The translations under genes and the position numbers were made by a program. Of a DNA stretch of 64,000 bases, positions 25,727 to 34,341 are shown in pieces. The notes beneath the pieces are model-generated. The model was given only the letters and a program-made list of their open reading frames with translations. It was not told the DNA's origin and did not search any database. Numbering within the stretch: position 1 is the stretch's first letter; the number at the start of each line of letters is the position of its first letter. Location: the NCBI GenBank assembly GCA_964637165.1, contig CAZWVI010000010.1, positions 1 through 64,000 on the forward strand. Direction: 5' to 3'. The DNA comes from CAZWVI01 sp964637165. GTDB taxonomy: Bacteria > Planctomycetota > UBA1135.

Positions 25727-26644
25727 ATGGGCAACTTAAATTTCACGGTAATCATTTGCACCAAAGACCGCCGCGCTGATGTCGCGCGGTGCTTGGATAG
25801 CTTGGCCGCTGAATTGCCGCGTCCCAACTGGGATGTTTTAGTTATCGACAACGCCTCGACGGACGACACCAGTGAATTTGTAAGAGACCAAGCGGCAAAG
25901 TATCCAGTCACTTTGAGAGTTATTTATGAAGAGCAAGCGGGCTTGTCTTACGCGCGTAACCGCGGATTGATCGAATCCAACAGCCAATATGTGATTTTCG
26001 TTGACGACGATGTCAGTTTTCATTCCGGTTGGTGTCAAGCGTTTGAAGAGTGCGCACAAAGCTATTCTTGTGCGGCTGCCGGTGGCACCATCATTCCAGT
26101 TTTCCCTGATGAAGTTCCAAGCTGGTATGTAAAAGGAGTGATGGCAGATGGTGGCACCACCACCGGCAACTATCAGCCAAGTAAAGTCGCGGCAGCCATA
26201 ACTGAAGGCGGCTTAATTGGCCATCCGCGCGGCGGCAACATGCTCCTAGATCGCCAACTTGTCATCGATCTCGGCTCATTTCGCGTAGACTTGGGCTGGG
26301 GCAAAAAACGAATTCCAGCTGAAGAGACGGAATTATTTAAGCGCATTCACGCCAGTGGCGGTGTTGTTCGTTTCACGCCCAAGGCCACCGTGAATCACCA
26401 CCTAGATGCCGGCCGAATGAATCTTCCATACTTGCGCAAATGGCACATTGGCTATGGGCGCGCGTCAATTCTGATGCGGCCACCAAAAAATCAACTGCGG
26501 TGGTTGTTTAAATTTGTTGAACAAATTTTCAACATTATTTTTTACAGTTTGCGACTCCATCTACCAGGTGGCCAACGTAATTTCCGCGCGCATCGCAAGC
26601 AACGGCAATCGCTTGGTCGCGTGATGCAAATGCTGGGGTTATGA
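25727..26644 (+). CDS. glycosyltransferase family 2
   Basis: About 305 residues from the ATG at 25727; an upstream in-frame start at 25655 would overlap the divergent gene. The GT-A fold is plain: FTVIICTKDRRADVARCLDSL, DVLVIDNASTDDTSEF, LSYARNRGLIESNSQYVIFVDDD with the metal-binding DDD, and RGGNMLLDR and AEETELFKR as the later acceptor-site segments. It adds a sugar from a nucleotide donor at the cytosolic face of the inner membrane. It is the first gene of a seven-gene forward operon, and its stop overlaps the next start (ATGA). Confidence 0.93.
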   Translation: MGNLNFTVIICTKDRRADVARCLDSLAAELPRPNWDVLVIDNASTDDTSEFVRDQAAKYPVTLRVIYEEQAGLSYARNRGLIESNSQYVIFVDDDVSFHSGWCQAFEECAQSYSCAAAGGTIIPVFPDEVPSWYVKGVMADGGTTTGNYQPSKVAAAITEGGLIGHPRGGNMLLDRQLVIDLGSFRVDLGWGKKRIPAEETELFKRIHASGGVVRFTPKATVNHHLDAGRMNLPYLRKWHIGYGRASILMRPPKNQLRWLFKFVEQIFNIIFYSLRLHLPGGQRNFRAHRKQRQSLGRVMQMLGL

Positions 26645-27483
26645 ATATTTCTGCTTCAGTAATTATTCCCAGCTATCAAGCACCGCGTGAGCTTGATTTA
26701 TGCCTAGCTGGCCTAGCTCGACAGAGCACCATGCCTGACGAAATATTAGTCGCCGATGATGGTTCTGATCATCGCACCGCTGAAATAATTAAAGGCTGGG
26801 ATAGCCATCTTAATTGCCGTTTAGTGCATGTTTGGCATGAGGACCGCGGGAACCGCAAGGGGCAAATTTGTAATCAAGCGGTACGTGAATCGACTGGAAA
26901 TTTATTGTTATTTATTGATGGCGATTCAATTCCCCACTCGCACTGGGTGGCCGATCACTTGGCCGCATCTCAACGCGCCGATGTCTGTTGCGGAAGACGC
27001 GTTAAGTTAGGGTCAAAAATAACTCCCACAGTTAATAAGCAACTAATTGCCAGCGGTGGCCTGGAGAAATTTTTCGGACCGGTTTCTTTGAGTGCTCTTT
27101 CAGGTGACACTCGCCGTTTCACTTTAGGACTGCGCTTGCCAAAATTGTTAGCGAGGATTCTTCATCCACGTCCGCGTAAATTAATGGGAGTTAACTTTAG
27201 CCTAAGCCGTGAAGCATTTTATGCGGTGAATGGTTATGACGAAGAATGGAGTCATCGCTGTGAGGACAAAGATCTCGATTTGCGTTTACAACGAAGTGGC
27301 TGCAAATTTGCAGCATTACTAAATAGAGCGGTCGTTTATCACTTGCATCACCCGGAACGGCTTCCATCACAGGCGACCGAAAAGCGCGTGTCGCAAGAGG
27401 AAGACAGTTCTCGAATTGCATGCCGAGTTGGAGTTCGTGAAGAGAATCTACCATCTGAATTCGATGGGAGCTCCGATGTTTAA
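26641..27483 (+). CDS. glycosyltransferase family 2, galactosyltransferase-like C-terminus
   Basis: This 280-residue GT-A enzyme shows SVIIPSYQAPRELDLCLAGL, EILVADDGSDHRTAEII, EDRGNRKGQICNQAV, LLFIDGDSIPHSHW with the DGD metal motif, and GYDEEWSHRCEDKDLDLRL with the ED catalytic pair seen in domain-C GT2 enzymes. The tail (HHPERLPSQATEKR then SRIACRVGVRE) fits the family end, so no frameshift is needed. It overlaps the first gene by four bases and the next gene by eight. It is cytosolic or peripheral to the membrane. Confidence 0.93.
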   Translation: MNISASVIIPSYQAPRELDLCLAGLARQSTMPDEILVADDGSDHRTAEIIKGWDSHLNCRLVHVWHEDRGNRKGQICNQAVRESTGNLLLFIDGDSIPHSHWVADHLAASQRADVCCGRRVKLGSKITPTVNKQLIASGGLEKFFGPVSLSALSGDTRRFTLGLRLPKLLARILHPRPRKLMGVNFSLSREAFYAVNGYDEEWSHRCEDKDLDLRLQRSGCKFAALLNRAVVYHLHHPERLPSQATEKRVSQEEDSSRIACRVGVREENLPSEFDGSSDV

Positions 27484-28375
27484 AGGCAAGCGGGTCATTC
27501 TTCACGATTACCACGGAGATCATTTAGCTCCATGGCTTTCGGGTTTGATTACTTATCTCCGCAAGCAAGGCGCTCAACTGGAGATCGTAACCAAGAAGTC
27601 ATGGCCGCGTTTCTTGTGGCGGCCATTGCACAAAAACGCTGGTGCATTGAGTGGCCTGGCAAAGCTATGGCTGCGTTCCAAGCTTGGACAAGTTGATCAC
27701 GTGTTCATGTGGAACGGCGAGGACGATAGTCAACAACTACTCAAAAAAGAATTGGCTGGTGCCGGTGTTCCGTGCTCGATTCTGGAAGTTGGTTATTTTC
27801 CTCAGAAAAAGTATTTCACTATTGATTCACACGGCATCAACGCAACTTCCGCATTGATTGCCGACGACTTAACTTGGATTAAGCAAGCACATTTAGAGAA
27901 ACTTGCCACGCATCGGATGGATTATTTAGCTGGCCGTACTTGGCGGGGCGGTGGTGGCTTCATTTTGGTGCCATTACAATTAGCCAAGGACACCAACATT
28001 CGCCACAACTCGAACTTCTCCGATATGCAGGAGTTCATCCGGCATTGTGAGAATAAATTCCAGGGACAGAAAATTATTTTCAAGAAACATCCACGCGATG
28101 CGGAAACTTATTCAAGCACTCATGAAATTATTTGCGACGGCGATTTCCTAGACCTTGCTCAGCGCGCTGAACTTATCTATGGAATAAATTCGACCTGTTT
28201 GCTTGAATCAAGTTTGCTGGGTGCTCCTACTCAAGCAATTGGTGGCGGCTTCTTAAAAGCTCACGCGCACCAACAAGAATTGCTCTTGGCGGCATTGGTA
28301 GACAAACAGGTGCCAATTGATTGCGAAGAATTAAACTATTGGATGCAGTCTTACGCTGCCAGCGAAACAACATGA
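27476..28375 (+). CDS. capsule polysaccharide biosynthesis (KpsS/KpsC-like) protein
   Basis: About 300 residues. The ATG at 27476 is chosen because GGGAG lies five bases upstream; earlier ATGs at 27416 and 27464 lack this. RVILHDYHGDHLAPWL opens a Rossmann-like domain; the second half has FILVPLQLAKDTNIRHNS, KIIFKKHPRD and IYGINSTCLLESSLLGAP. These match the KpsS/KpsC capsule family, whose members are Kdo transferases that prime capsule on lipid. Here the sugar is unknown. It overlaps both neighbours, as expected inside an operon. Confidence 0.82.
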   Translation: MFKGKRVILHDYHGDHLAPWLSGLITYLRKQGAQLEIVTKKSWPRFLWRPLHKNAGALSGLAKLWLRSKLGQVDHVFMWNGEDDSQQLLKKELAGAGVPCSILEVGYFPQKKYFTIDSHGINATSALIADDLTWIKQAHLEKLATHRMDYLAGRTWRGGGGFILVPLQLAKDTNIRHNSNFSDMQEFIRHCENKFQGQKIIFKKHPRDAETYSSTHEIICDGDFLDLAQRAELIYGINSTCLLESSLLGAPTQAIGGGFLKAHAHQQELLLAALVDKQVPIDCEELNYWMQSYAASETT

Positions 28376-29085
28376 GACCACTCAAAGATTCCCGCCACTT
28401 AATTGAATGCATTCGCGCACGATTTAATGGATTGCCGACGCCAGTTAACCGTAAAACCGATGCCTGGAAATGTCGCCGCGTGGCAATCATTTCGAGCCGC
28501 GGTAAATTTCTTTACCTACCTATTACCAAAGCGGCCAACACTTCGATTAAGCATGCAATCGCAGAGTTTGATAATGGCGGCCCTATAGATGAGGATTTCG
28601 TGATTCACAAGTATGGCGCAATGCATGCTATTCCGTGGGACGCGTCATACGAATTTGATGGATACAAATTTTCAGTCGTACGCCATCCCTTTAAGCGCAT
28701 GATTTCCTGCTATCGCAATAAAGTGTTGAAGAATGAACTTCATCAGTCGCTACAAAAGTTTGGAGTGTTTAAAGCAGAGATGCCCTTTAAAGATTTTTTA
28801 GGTGCGGTCGCTGACATTCCAGATGAAGACGCCGACATTCACTTCACTTCACAAAGTTTCTTCTTATATGGAGACCGTGGCTGTCGAGTTGACAACATAG
28901 TCAAGATGGAAGAGCTAAAAAATAAGTGGGGTGACATTGCTTCGGCGACTGGGCTTCCAGCGGTTCTCCCCCACCGGAATGCGAGCAAGGATCGTCCCTT
29001 TACGCCAGACAACGATCGAGAATTAAGCGATTTAATTGTAAAGCGCTTTGGCGAAGACTTTGAGCGGCTTAACTACCAAGCTTAA
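28372..29085 (+). CDS. sulfotransferase family 2-like protein
   Basis: About 237 residues from the ATG at 28372, which overlaps the previous stop as ATGA. The 5'-phosphosulfate-binding loop is LPITKAANTSIKHA and the 3'-phosphate-binding segment is SVVRHPFKRMISCYRN, in the order of PAPS-dependent carbohydrate sulfotransferases. A late FTSQSFFLYGDR resembles the family's QS..L segment. It would transfer sulfate from PAPS to a sugar of the glycan built by the neighbouring genes. There is no signal or membrane segment, so sulfation probably occurs in the cytosol before export. Confidence 0.85.
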   Translation: MRPLKDSRHLIECIRARFNGLPTPVNRKTDAWKCRRVAIISSRGKFLYLPITKAANTSIKHAIAEFDNGGPIDEDFVIHKYGAMHAIPWDASYEFDGYKFSVVRHPFKRMISCYRNKVLKNELHQSLQKFGVFKAEMPFKDFLGAVADIPDEDADIHFTSQSFFLYGDRGCRVDNIVKMEELKNKWGDIASATGLPAVLPHRNASKDRPFTPDNDRELSDLIVKRFGEDFERLNYQA

Positions 29086-29086
29086 A

Positions 29087-30889
29087 ATGAGTTTTATTCC
29101 GTTCTTCACTGGATTAGGAGTGTTCGGGCTTTTGCAGGCGCTTTCAGGGATTTGTTTGTGGCGCTTTGACTTTATGCGCGAAACAATTGCCATGTGCGTA
29201 ACCGGCAACTTGATTGCGGGGATTCCACTCTGGTTGGGGTTCTTGGCAATTCGCAAGATGTTTAAGCGTGGTCCGGCGGACTCTTCTCTAACGTTTTGGT
29301 GCGGCGCAAGTTTTGCAATTGCCAGTTTTCTAGAATCTCCGGCGGTTAACTTGTTTGCCAGCCGGGACAATCCTGGCATTGGCTTATGGGGTGGAGTTCT
29401 TTTCTCTGTCTTGCTCGCCCCACGCTTGGCCAAGCACATAAACATTTCTGCCAAGTCTGCAAAAATCCAAGGGGTGATAGTTGTCGCAGCTTGGCTAGTT
29501 GCTTGGGCAAATTTGCTTCCTGAATCTGAAACAAAAATAGGTTCAATTTCTGACAAGGAAAATGCTGCGCAAATTAGCCACCAACAACCAGATGTAATTC
29601 TTATTTCGGTTGACACTTTAAGAGCTGATGCAATCGTCGGTCCGAACTCAGCCACGGTGCCCAGTTTAGATCGCTTGCGGGCATCAGGAACTTGGAGCGC
29701 ATTCGCTCGCTCTTCATCTAATCAAACGGTGCCCGGCCATACAGGAATGTTGGCTGGCTTGAATACTTTGCATCACGGAGTATTAGACAACACTCAACAT
29801 TTTCCAACTGATATCAAATATCTTGCTGACTATTTCAGTGAAGCGGGTTGGAACACTGGTGGAGTTGTAAGCAACGCACTCCTTTCCAAGCCAATGGGGC
29901 CGCATCGAAGCTTTGATATCTACGAGGACAAAGTTTCATTGAAACGCTTGGTTATCCGCTTGCTTAGGCAGGTCTGTTTAATTGGCTCGTTTTTTGATTC
30001 AAATAAAATTGACCGAGTCGCTTCTAGGTTTATGTTCAATGACGGCCAGGCCAGTGGCAGCAAAGATGTTCTCGATTCAGGGATTGGTGCAAACACGACC
30101 AGGCAGGGGCTTTCTTTCGTCAAGCAACTAAGTGAGCGCGATGCACCATTTTTTCTGTTCCTACACTACATGGACCCGCACGGGCCATACGTGGCGCCGG
30201 CGCCATTTGCCAATGCTCGCACAAAAGCAGTTGCTGACGGTAACGAACAACAGCTTCTAACCGCTGTTTACTTGGAAGAAGTTGATTTTCTAGACTCCCA
30301 ACTTGACCAGGTGATTACGGCAATAGAAGCCACTGGTCGCCCAAGTGTGATTGTATTCACCAGTGACCATGGTGAATTTTTATTAGAGCATAATTTAACC
30401 GGTCACTCCCACGACGTTTACGAGGAAGTCATTCGTGTTCCATTAATCATTTCCGGCGACCAGATTCCGCACAATGAATTGGCCGACGCACACTTGGAAG
30501 ATATCGCTCCGACTGTTTTAAGTCGGTGTGGTATTGCTTTTGATAAAGGGCAATTTGATGGCGTCAACTTATTGGACGGCCCATTGCCGAACCGGCTACA
30601 TATTGCCCGCGACCGCTCGTGGATTTCAATTTCTGAAGGTGATTGGAAATGGATGGCGCCGCTCGACGGCAGCGGCTTAGCAATTGAAAGTGAGGGTGGC
30701 TACAACAACTTAAGTGTTGACCCACATGAAAATTCATGGCCGAATACTTTAGAACCGCCGGCGGCTTTCTCGGCAAAGGTACAGGCAACTCTTAGTTTGT
30801 TACAGGCGACTTCTGGTGCCGTTGAAGTCACGGCCGGGCAAGAATTACTCCTCCAAGAACTGGGTTATGCTGACCTACTTGAAGACTGA
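29087..30889 (+). CDS. membrane sulfatase-fold enzyme with Thr nucleophile, in glycan operon
   Basis: About 600 residues from the ATG at 29087, one base after the previous stop. Four membrane segments occupy roughly residues 1-150, followed by the alkaline-phosphatase-superfamily domain: VILISVDTLRADAIV, nucleophile SSNQTVPGHTGMLAG (Thr), HYMDPHGPY, and FTSDHGEFLLEHN. The Thr and the position among glycosyltransferases suggest transfer of a phosphate-linked group (phosphoethanolamine or phosphoglycerol) to the glycan at the periplasmic face; this is inferred. Its 3' end overlaps the kinase gene by 23 bases. Confidence 0.86.
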   Translation: MSFIPFFTGLGVFGLLQALSGICLWRFDFMRETIAMCVTGNLIAGIPLWLGFLAIRKMFKRGPADSSLTFWCGASFAIASFLESPAVNLFASRDNPGIGLWGGVLFSVLLAPRLAKHINISAKSAKIQGVIVVAAWLVAWANLLPESETKIGSISDKENAAQISHQQPDVILISVDTLRADAIVGPNSATVPSLDRLRASGTWSAFARSSSNQTVPGHTGMLAGLNTLHHGVLDNTQHFPTDIKYLADYFSEAGWNTGGVVSNALLSKPMGPHRSFDIYEDKVSLKRLVIRLLRQVCLIGSFFDSNKIDRVASRFMFNDGQASGSKDVLDSGIGANTTRQGLSFVKQLSERDAPFFLFLHYMDPHGPYVAPAPFANARTKAVADGNEQQLLTAVYLEEVDFLDSQLDQVITAIEATGRPSVIVFTSDHGEFLLEHNLTGHSHDVYEEVIRVPLIISGDQIPHNELADAHLEDIAPTVLSRCGIAFDKGQFDGVNLLDGPLPNRLHIARDRSWISISEGDWKWMAPLDGSGLAIESEGGYNNLSVDPHENSWPNTLEPPAAFSAKVQATLSLLQATSGAVEVTAGQELLLQELGYADLLED

Positions 30890-32285
30890 GTCTGGACATA
30901 CTCTGGATTTCGAATTCGGTCAGGCCGAGATCGTCGGTAGCGGATCTGGTGGGCGTAAATTTTTACGTTTGCAAAGGGCGGGAGCGTGGGGAGAGAGCTT
31001 GTTTATTAAAAATATTGGCACTGGAATTAAGGCCAAGCAATTAGCCAAACTTGAATTTACAAATTCACAGAGACTGCGTGAATGTGGGATTTCAAGCCCG
31101 AAGGCGTGGGGCATTTGTGGATTCATTAACCCTGAAAACAAATGTGAGGAACACTTTTTACTACTTGAGGACTTGGGCAGCGAATGCAAAATTGGCCCCA
31201 ATACCATCGAGCAAGACCCACAGTTGTTAGCCAAGATTGGCGGCTTAATTGCACAACTCCACCAAACTGGAATTGTCCACCATGATTTACACATATGGAA
31301 TATTTTACGTAAGGACGATGAATTATTTATCACCGACTTACGCACGATGAAATTCAAGTCAGAACTTAATAAGGCTGAAAAACTTGCCGACTTCGCACAT
31401 TTATTGTCCAAAATACCCGACATCAATCAAGAATCAATAGAGCTGCTTATTGATGAGTATGGCGGTGACTTTTCTGTTGAAGAACTGGTCGAGGCCGGCT
31501 GGACAAGGTTTCGTCAGCACCATCACAATTTGGATCGACGCCAACGACGCATGGTTAAGGGGGTTCATCCAGCTGTTTGGACAATCGAACCAATTAACTC
31601 GACCTTAATCAATAAAGGTGAGGCGCTTAAGAACAAACCCGGGTCTCCGTCGACTATCCATAAGGTTGCCTTGCTGAATGGAACTTCGGCGATTCTCAAA
31701 CACTACCGCCCAACCAAGCGGTTTGATTTGCGTAACTTCTTTGGAAGGTCAAAAGCAATCACCTCCTATCTTGCCATTGAATCTATAAAGCGACGTGGGC
31801 TACGCGCCGCCCAAGCCCTAGCTGCATGGTCGGAGCCGAGCCAGGGCGCCTTCATGCTGCTTGAAGATCTAACTCATTTACCCCGCTTGCAGGACGCACT
31901 CAAATCGAAAAATAGACCAGCACAACGCATTCTATTAGGCGAATTGGCGACATTCTGCAAACGCATGCACCGTTCGGGGATTTACTTCCGCGACCTCAAG
32001 CCGAGCAATATTCTCGTTGACCAGAAGGCAAAACCTGGCCAGCGTTTCGTCCTCATTGACCACGACCGAAATCGTTTTACAAAGCACCCACTTAAGGCGC
32101 AGCAAATTGCTAAAGATTTGGCGGCATTACAAGTTGGGCTGCGAACCATTGTCGACTGGCGTGATTTATTATTTGGCTTACGACGGTATGACCGCAACTT
32201 GCTTAGCGTGGTTGAAGATGCAATCGCCGATCGCAACCAACACCGTGGCCACAAGGTTGCCGCCCGTTTAAGCGAGCCCAGGTAA
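30867..32285 (+). CDS. tandem-domain LPS/Kdo-kinase-like protein
   Basis: About 472 residues with two successive protein-kinase-fold domains of the WaaP/KdkA/InaA type. Domain 1 (about 1-235) has LFIKN as the Lys strand, IVHHDLHIWNIL as catalytic loop and FITDLRT as metal loop. Domain 2 (about 255-472) has SAILKHYRP, IYFRDLKPSNILV and FVLIDHDRNRF. Both keep the Asp and Asn residues, so both may be active. Such enzymes phosphorylate sugars of the LPS core or Kdo in the cytosol. A fused pair is unusual; single-domain enzymes are the norm. The start at 30867 avoids the longer overlap implied by 30816. Confidence 0.82.
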   Translation: MLTYLKTESGHTLDFEFGQAEIVGSGSGGRKFLRLQRAGAWGESLFIKNIGTGIKAKQLAKLEFTNSQRLRECGISSPKAWGICGFINPENKCEEHFLLLEDLGSECKIGPNTIEQDPQLLAKIGGLIAQLHQTGIVHHDLHIWNILRKDDELFITDLRTMKFKSELNKAEKLADFAHLLSKIPDINQESIELLIDEYGGDFSVEELVEAGWTRFRQHHHNLDRRQRRMVKGVHPAVWTIEPINSTLINKGEALKNKPGSPSTIHKVALLNGTSAILKHYRPTKRFDLRNFFGRSKAITSYLAIESIKRRGLRAAQALAAWSEPSQGAFMLLEDLTHLPRLQDALKSKNRPAQRILLGELATFCKRMHRSGIYFRDLKPSNILVDQKAKPGQRFVLIDHDRNRFTKHPLKAQQIAKDLAALQVGLRTIVDWRDLLFGLRRYDRNLLSVVEDAIADRNQHRGHKVAARLSEPR

Positions 32286-32288
32286 CAC

Positions 32289-33278
32289 ATGCGCATAACC
32301 ATAAAGGGGAAAAACAATACTGCTAATTGGCTTGAACAGCTAAACAAAGGACCGGCATTGGAAGTTAATGGCAGAACTACTATTTACACTGAACCAAACA
32401 TCAAGACTTGGGATTCTGGGCGAAAAATTTTATGGGTTAATGATCTTGGCGATCTGGACCATTTCGTTGGACAATGCGAGCCGAATCGGCGACGTGGGAA
32501 TTCATTAATAAAAGCGATTGAGCGCGCCGATGCCATTCTTTGCCCGTCAGCATTTACGCGCGCGCGAATGAAGTTTCATTTTCCGAATTTCGACCAGCGA
32601 AAAATATTAGTACTCCCGATTCTGGCACCGAAGCATGATTTACTTTCCACCCAAGATTGCGCATCCGACCTATTGGAGTTAGAAATCAACTCACCATACT
32701 TTTTACATTTAGGAATAGTTGGTGAACATGATGCGGCTGAAATAAGTCTGCGCGCTTTTAAAAAATCCCAAGCCGCTCACGCCCAAATGAAATTGGCATT
32801 TATAAGTCCCAATCGGGGTACTCGCCATGAAAGAAAATTTGCCCAGCAACAACGGACGCGGTTAATTGAAACCGCCCAAGAATTGAAAATTGATGAGCAA
32901 ATTTTATGGTTGGAGCAAGAGGAGTTGCATCACGGGCCAACACCTAGTCATTTGTTGCGCACACTTTATTCAGCGGCGGAGGCGGTGATTGCTCCACAAG
33001 CTTATGAATGTAATCCTTTCTATTTAAATCTGGCGATGGCGAGCGGGGCGAGCGGGGTCGCCGCGAAGGCCGGCTGCTTTCCCGAAACCTTAAATGGAGC
33101 TTGGCAAATGGCTGATTGGGATGATTACCGCTCATATTCACGTGTCCTCGACCGACAATTAATTGACCCGCATTTCCGCCGGGAATGCTCAGCTGCGGCG
33201 ATTAATCAAGCGTCAACGCTTGATCCGACGCTTACTCAACAAAAAGTAGCTAAATTTCTTGAAAGAGACATTTGCTGA
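32289..33278 (+). CDS. GT4-like glycosyltransferase
   Basis: This 329-residue protein looks like a reduced GT-B glycosyltransferase. IERADAILCPSAFTRARMK resembles the end of the N-terminal domain, SPYFLHLGIVGEHDAAEISLRAF opens the C-terminal domain, and YSAAEAVIAPQAYECNPFYLNLAMASGASGV is the donor-binding region, where GT4 enzymes have S.YE.fG.....EAMA.G. The Glu of the usual EPFG is replaced by ECNPF. It starts 3 bases after the kinase gene and closes the operon. The next gene is a lipoprotein 27 bases on. Confidence 0.75.
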   Translation: MRITIKGKNNTANWLEQLNKGPALEVNGRTTIYTEPNIKTWDSGRKILWVNDLGDLDHFVGQCEPNRRRGNSLIKAIERADAILCPSAFTRARMKFHFPNFDQRKILVLPILAPKHDLLSTQDCASDLLELEINSPYFLHLGIVGEHDAAEISLRAFKKSQAAHAQMKLAFISPNRGTRHERKFAQQQRTRLIETAQELKIDEQILWLEQEELHHGPTPSHLLRTLYSAAEAVIAPQAYECNPFYLNLAMASGASGVAAKAGCFPETLNGAWQMADWDDYRSYSRVLDRQLIDPHFRRECSAAAINQASTLDPTLTQQKVAKFLERDIC

Positions 33279-33305
33279 AAAACCGCGCCAAACTAGACTT
33301 AACCC

Positions 33306-34151
33306 ATGCAATCAACAAAGCTCCTGACTTCGATTCTGGCCCTCGGCCTTGTTAGTTCTTGCGCCCTGCCGGGCGATGCCGCCTGGAGTGGCGCCCACGT
33401 CAACGCTTTTGGCGGAATGATGGAACTTAGGAATGGTGGTGACGTGACCGACATCAACATTGACAGCGTTCCAGGACAAGAGTTGGTTGGTGATTTAACA
33501 ATGACCGAAGCAACCAATAGTGTCTTTTACGGTGGAGCGCGAATTGGATTTGCGCCGGTCGAATTTGTTTACTCGACCTTCGCTGTTGACTCGACCCAGG
33601 ATTCCAACATGTCAGCTGGTGGCACTTTCTTTGGGCAACCCTTAGGTGCGGATTTTTCAACAACAACCGATCTTGACATTTCGCTCAACAAGCTGATGAT
33701 GGGAATGGACCTGTTCAATTCGGGTGTATTTCGTGTCGGGCTCATGGTTGGAGTTGACGAATTGAATTTCAGCAACTTCTCCTTGACCACTGAAGATGGA
33801 CTCTCTGACGGAATGGGTGGTTTTTTAATTGCACCTGGCACCAGTCAAACGATTGTCTCCGATGAAAAATTACTCGTGCCGATGGGCGGCCTTCGCGCCG
33901 ATGTTTACCTGCCGCTAACCGGGCTCCGTTTGGGTGGAGAATACTCAGGAATCTCAATTGATGTAGACGACGCCGCTATCGAATACTGGGACCTCGATGT
34001 AAACCTAAATTACGCTCTGATGAAGAATGTAGAAATACTGGCCGGCTTCCGAGACGTGACTTTGGATATCTCCGGTAATTTAGACGGCGCGCAAATGACC
34101 GCCGCGTTGGGATTTGACGGGCCGTATTTGGCAGTCGGAATTCTTTTCTAA
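33306..34151 (+). CDS. putative lipoprotein with beta-rich body
   Basis: This 281-residue protein has a lipoprotein signal (STKLLTSILALGLVSSC, lipobox VSSC with Cys at residue 19). The body alternates polar and hydrophobic residues in beta-strand-like fashion (VFYGGARIGFAPVEFVYSTF, FRVGLMVGVDELNF, LRLGGEYSGISIDV) and ends with GPYLAVGILF, a terminal aromatic as in outer-membrane barrels. An outer-membrane location is likely; function unknown. It follows the glycan operon by 27 bases and is followed by the inverted repeat pair and a strong terminator. Confidence 0.7.
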   Translation: MQSTKLLTSILALGLVSSCALPGDAAWSGAHVNAFGGMMELRNGGDVTDINIDSVPGQELVGDLTMTEATNSVFYGGARIGFAPVEFVYSTFAVDSTQDSNMSAGGTFFGQPLGADFSTTTDLDISLNKLMMGMDLFNSGVFRVGLMVGVDELNFSNFSLTTEDGLSDGMGGFLIAPGTSQTIVSDEKLLVPMGGLRADVYLPLTGLRLGGEYSGISIDVDDAAIEYWDLDVNLNYALMKNVEILAGFRDVTLDISGNLDGAQMTAALGFDGPYLAVGILF

Positions 34152-34156
34152 CCCCC

Positions 34157-34182
34157 AGACTCTGACCCCAACCATTGGGTCA
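34157..34182 (+). repeat. dispersed palindromic repeat, copy 4 (left arm of inverted pair)
   Basis: AGACTCTGACCCCAA, CCAT, TGGGTCA. It faces copy 5 at 34310-34335 in the opposite orientation, enclosing about 127 bases with two hairpins. Confidence 0.92.
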
Positions 34183-34197
34183 AACGGACAAGCTTAG

Positions 34198-34234
34198 CCC
34201 CTTAAACCATTTAACTAAAAGAGCTTAAGGGGTT
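34198..34234. terminator. A/T-rich hairpin between convergent genes
   Basis: CCCCTTAA (from 34198) pairs with TTAAGGGG (34227-34234) around a 21-base loop. It lies inside the inverted repeat pair, before the stronger hairpin at 34247. A terminator role is possible only. Confidence 0.35.
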
Positions 34235-34246
34235 AAAACAAAAACT

Positions 34247-34285
34247 GGGCAGCCCTTTCTCAAAAAGGGCTGCCCAAATCTTTTT
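34247..34285. terminator. strong bidirectional terminator
   Basis: GGGCAGCCCTTT (34247-34258) and AAAGGGCTGCCC (34264-34275) form a perfect 12-bp stem with loop CTCAA, followed on the plus strand by AAATCTTTTT. On the minus strand the stem is followed by CAGTTTTTGTTTT. It serves the convergent lipoprotein and sodB genes. Confidence 0.88.
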
Positions 34286-34309
34286 CGGCAAAGCGCTTAG
34301 CAAAATTGC

Positions 34310-34335
34310 TGACCCACTGGTTGGGGTCAGAGTCT
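34310..34335 (-). repeat. dispersed palindromic repeat, copy 5 (right arm of inverted pair)
   Basis: The reverse strand reads AGACTCTGACCCCAA, CCAG, TGGGTCA. It lies 6 bases from the stop of sodB and mirrors copy 4. Confidence 0.92.
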
Positions 34336-34341
34336 TGTTTG

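Noticed and set aside
26641..27483. Frameshift at the C-terminus of the second GT2
   Set aside because: The tail SRIACRVGVRE fits the family's normal end, and the next gene has its own start with a ribosome-binding site.
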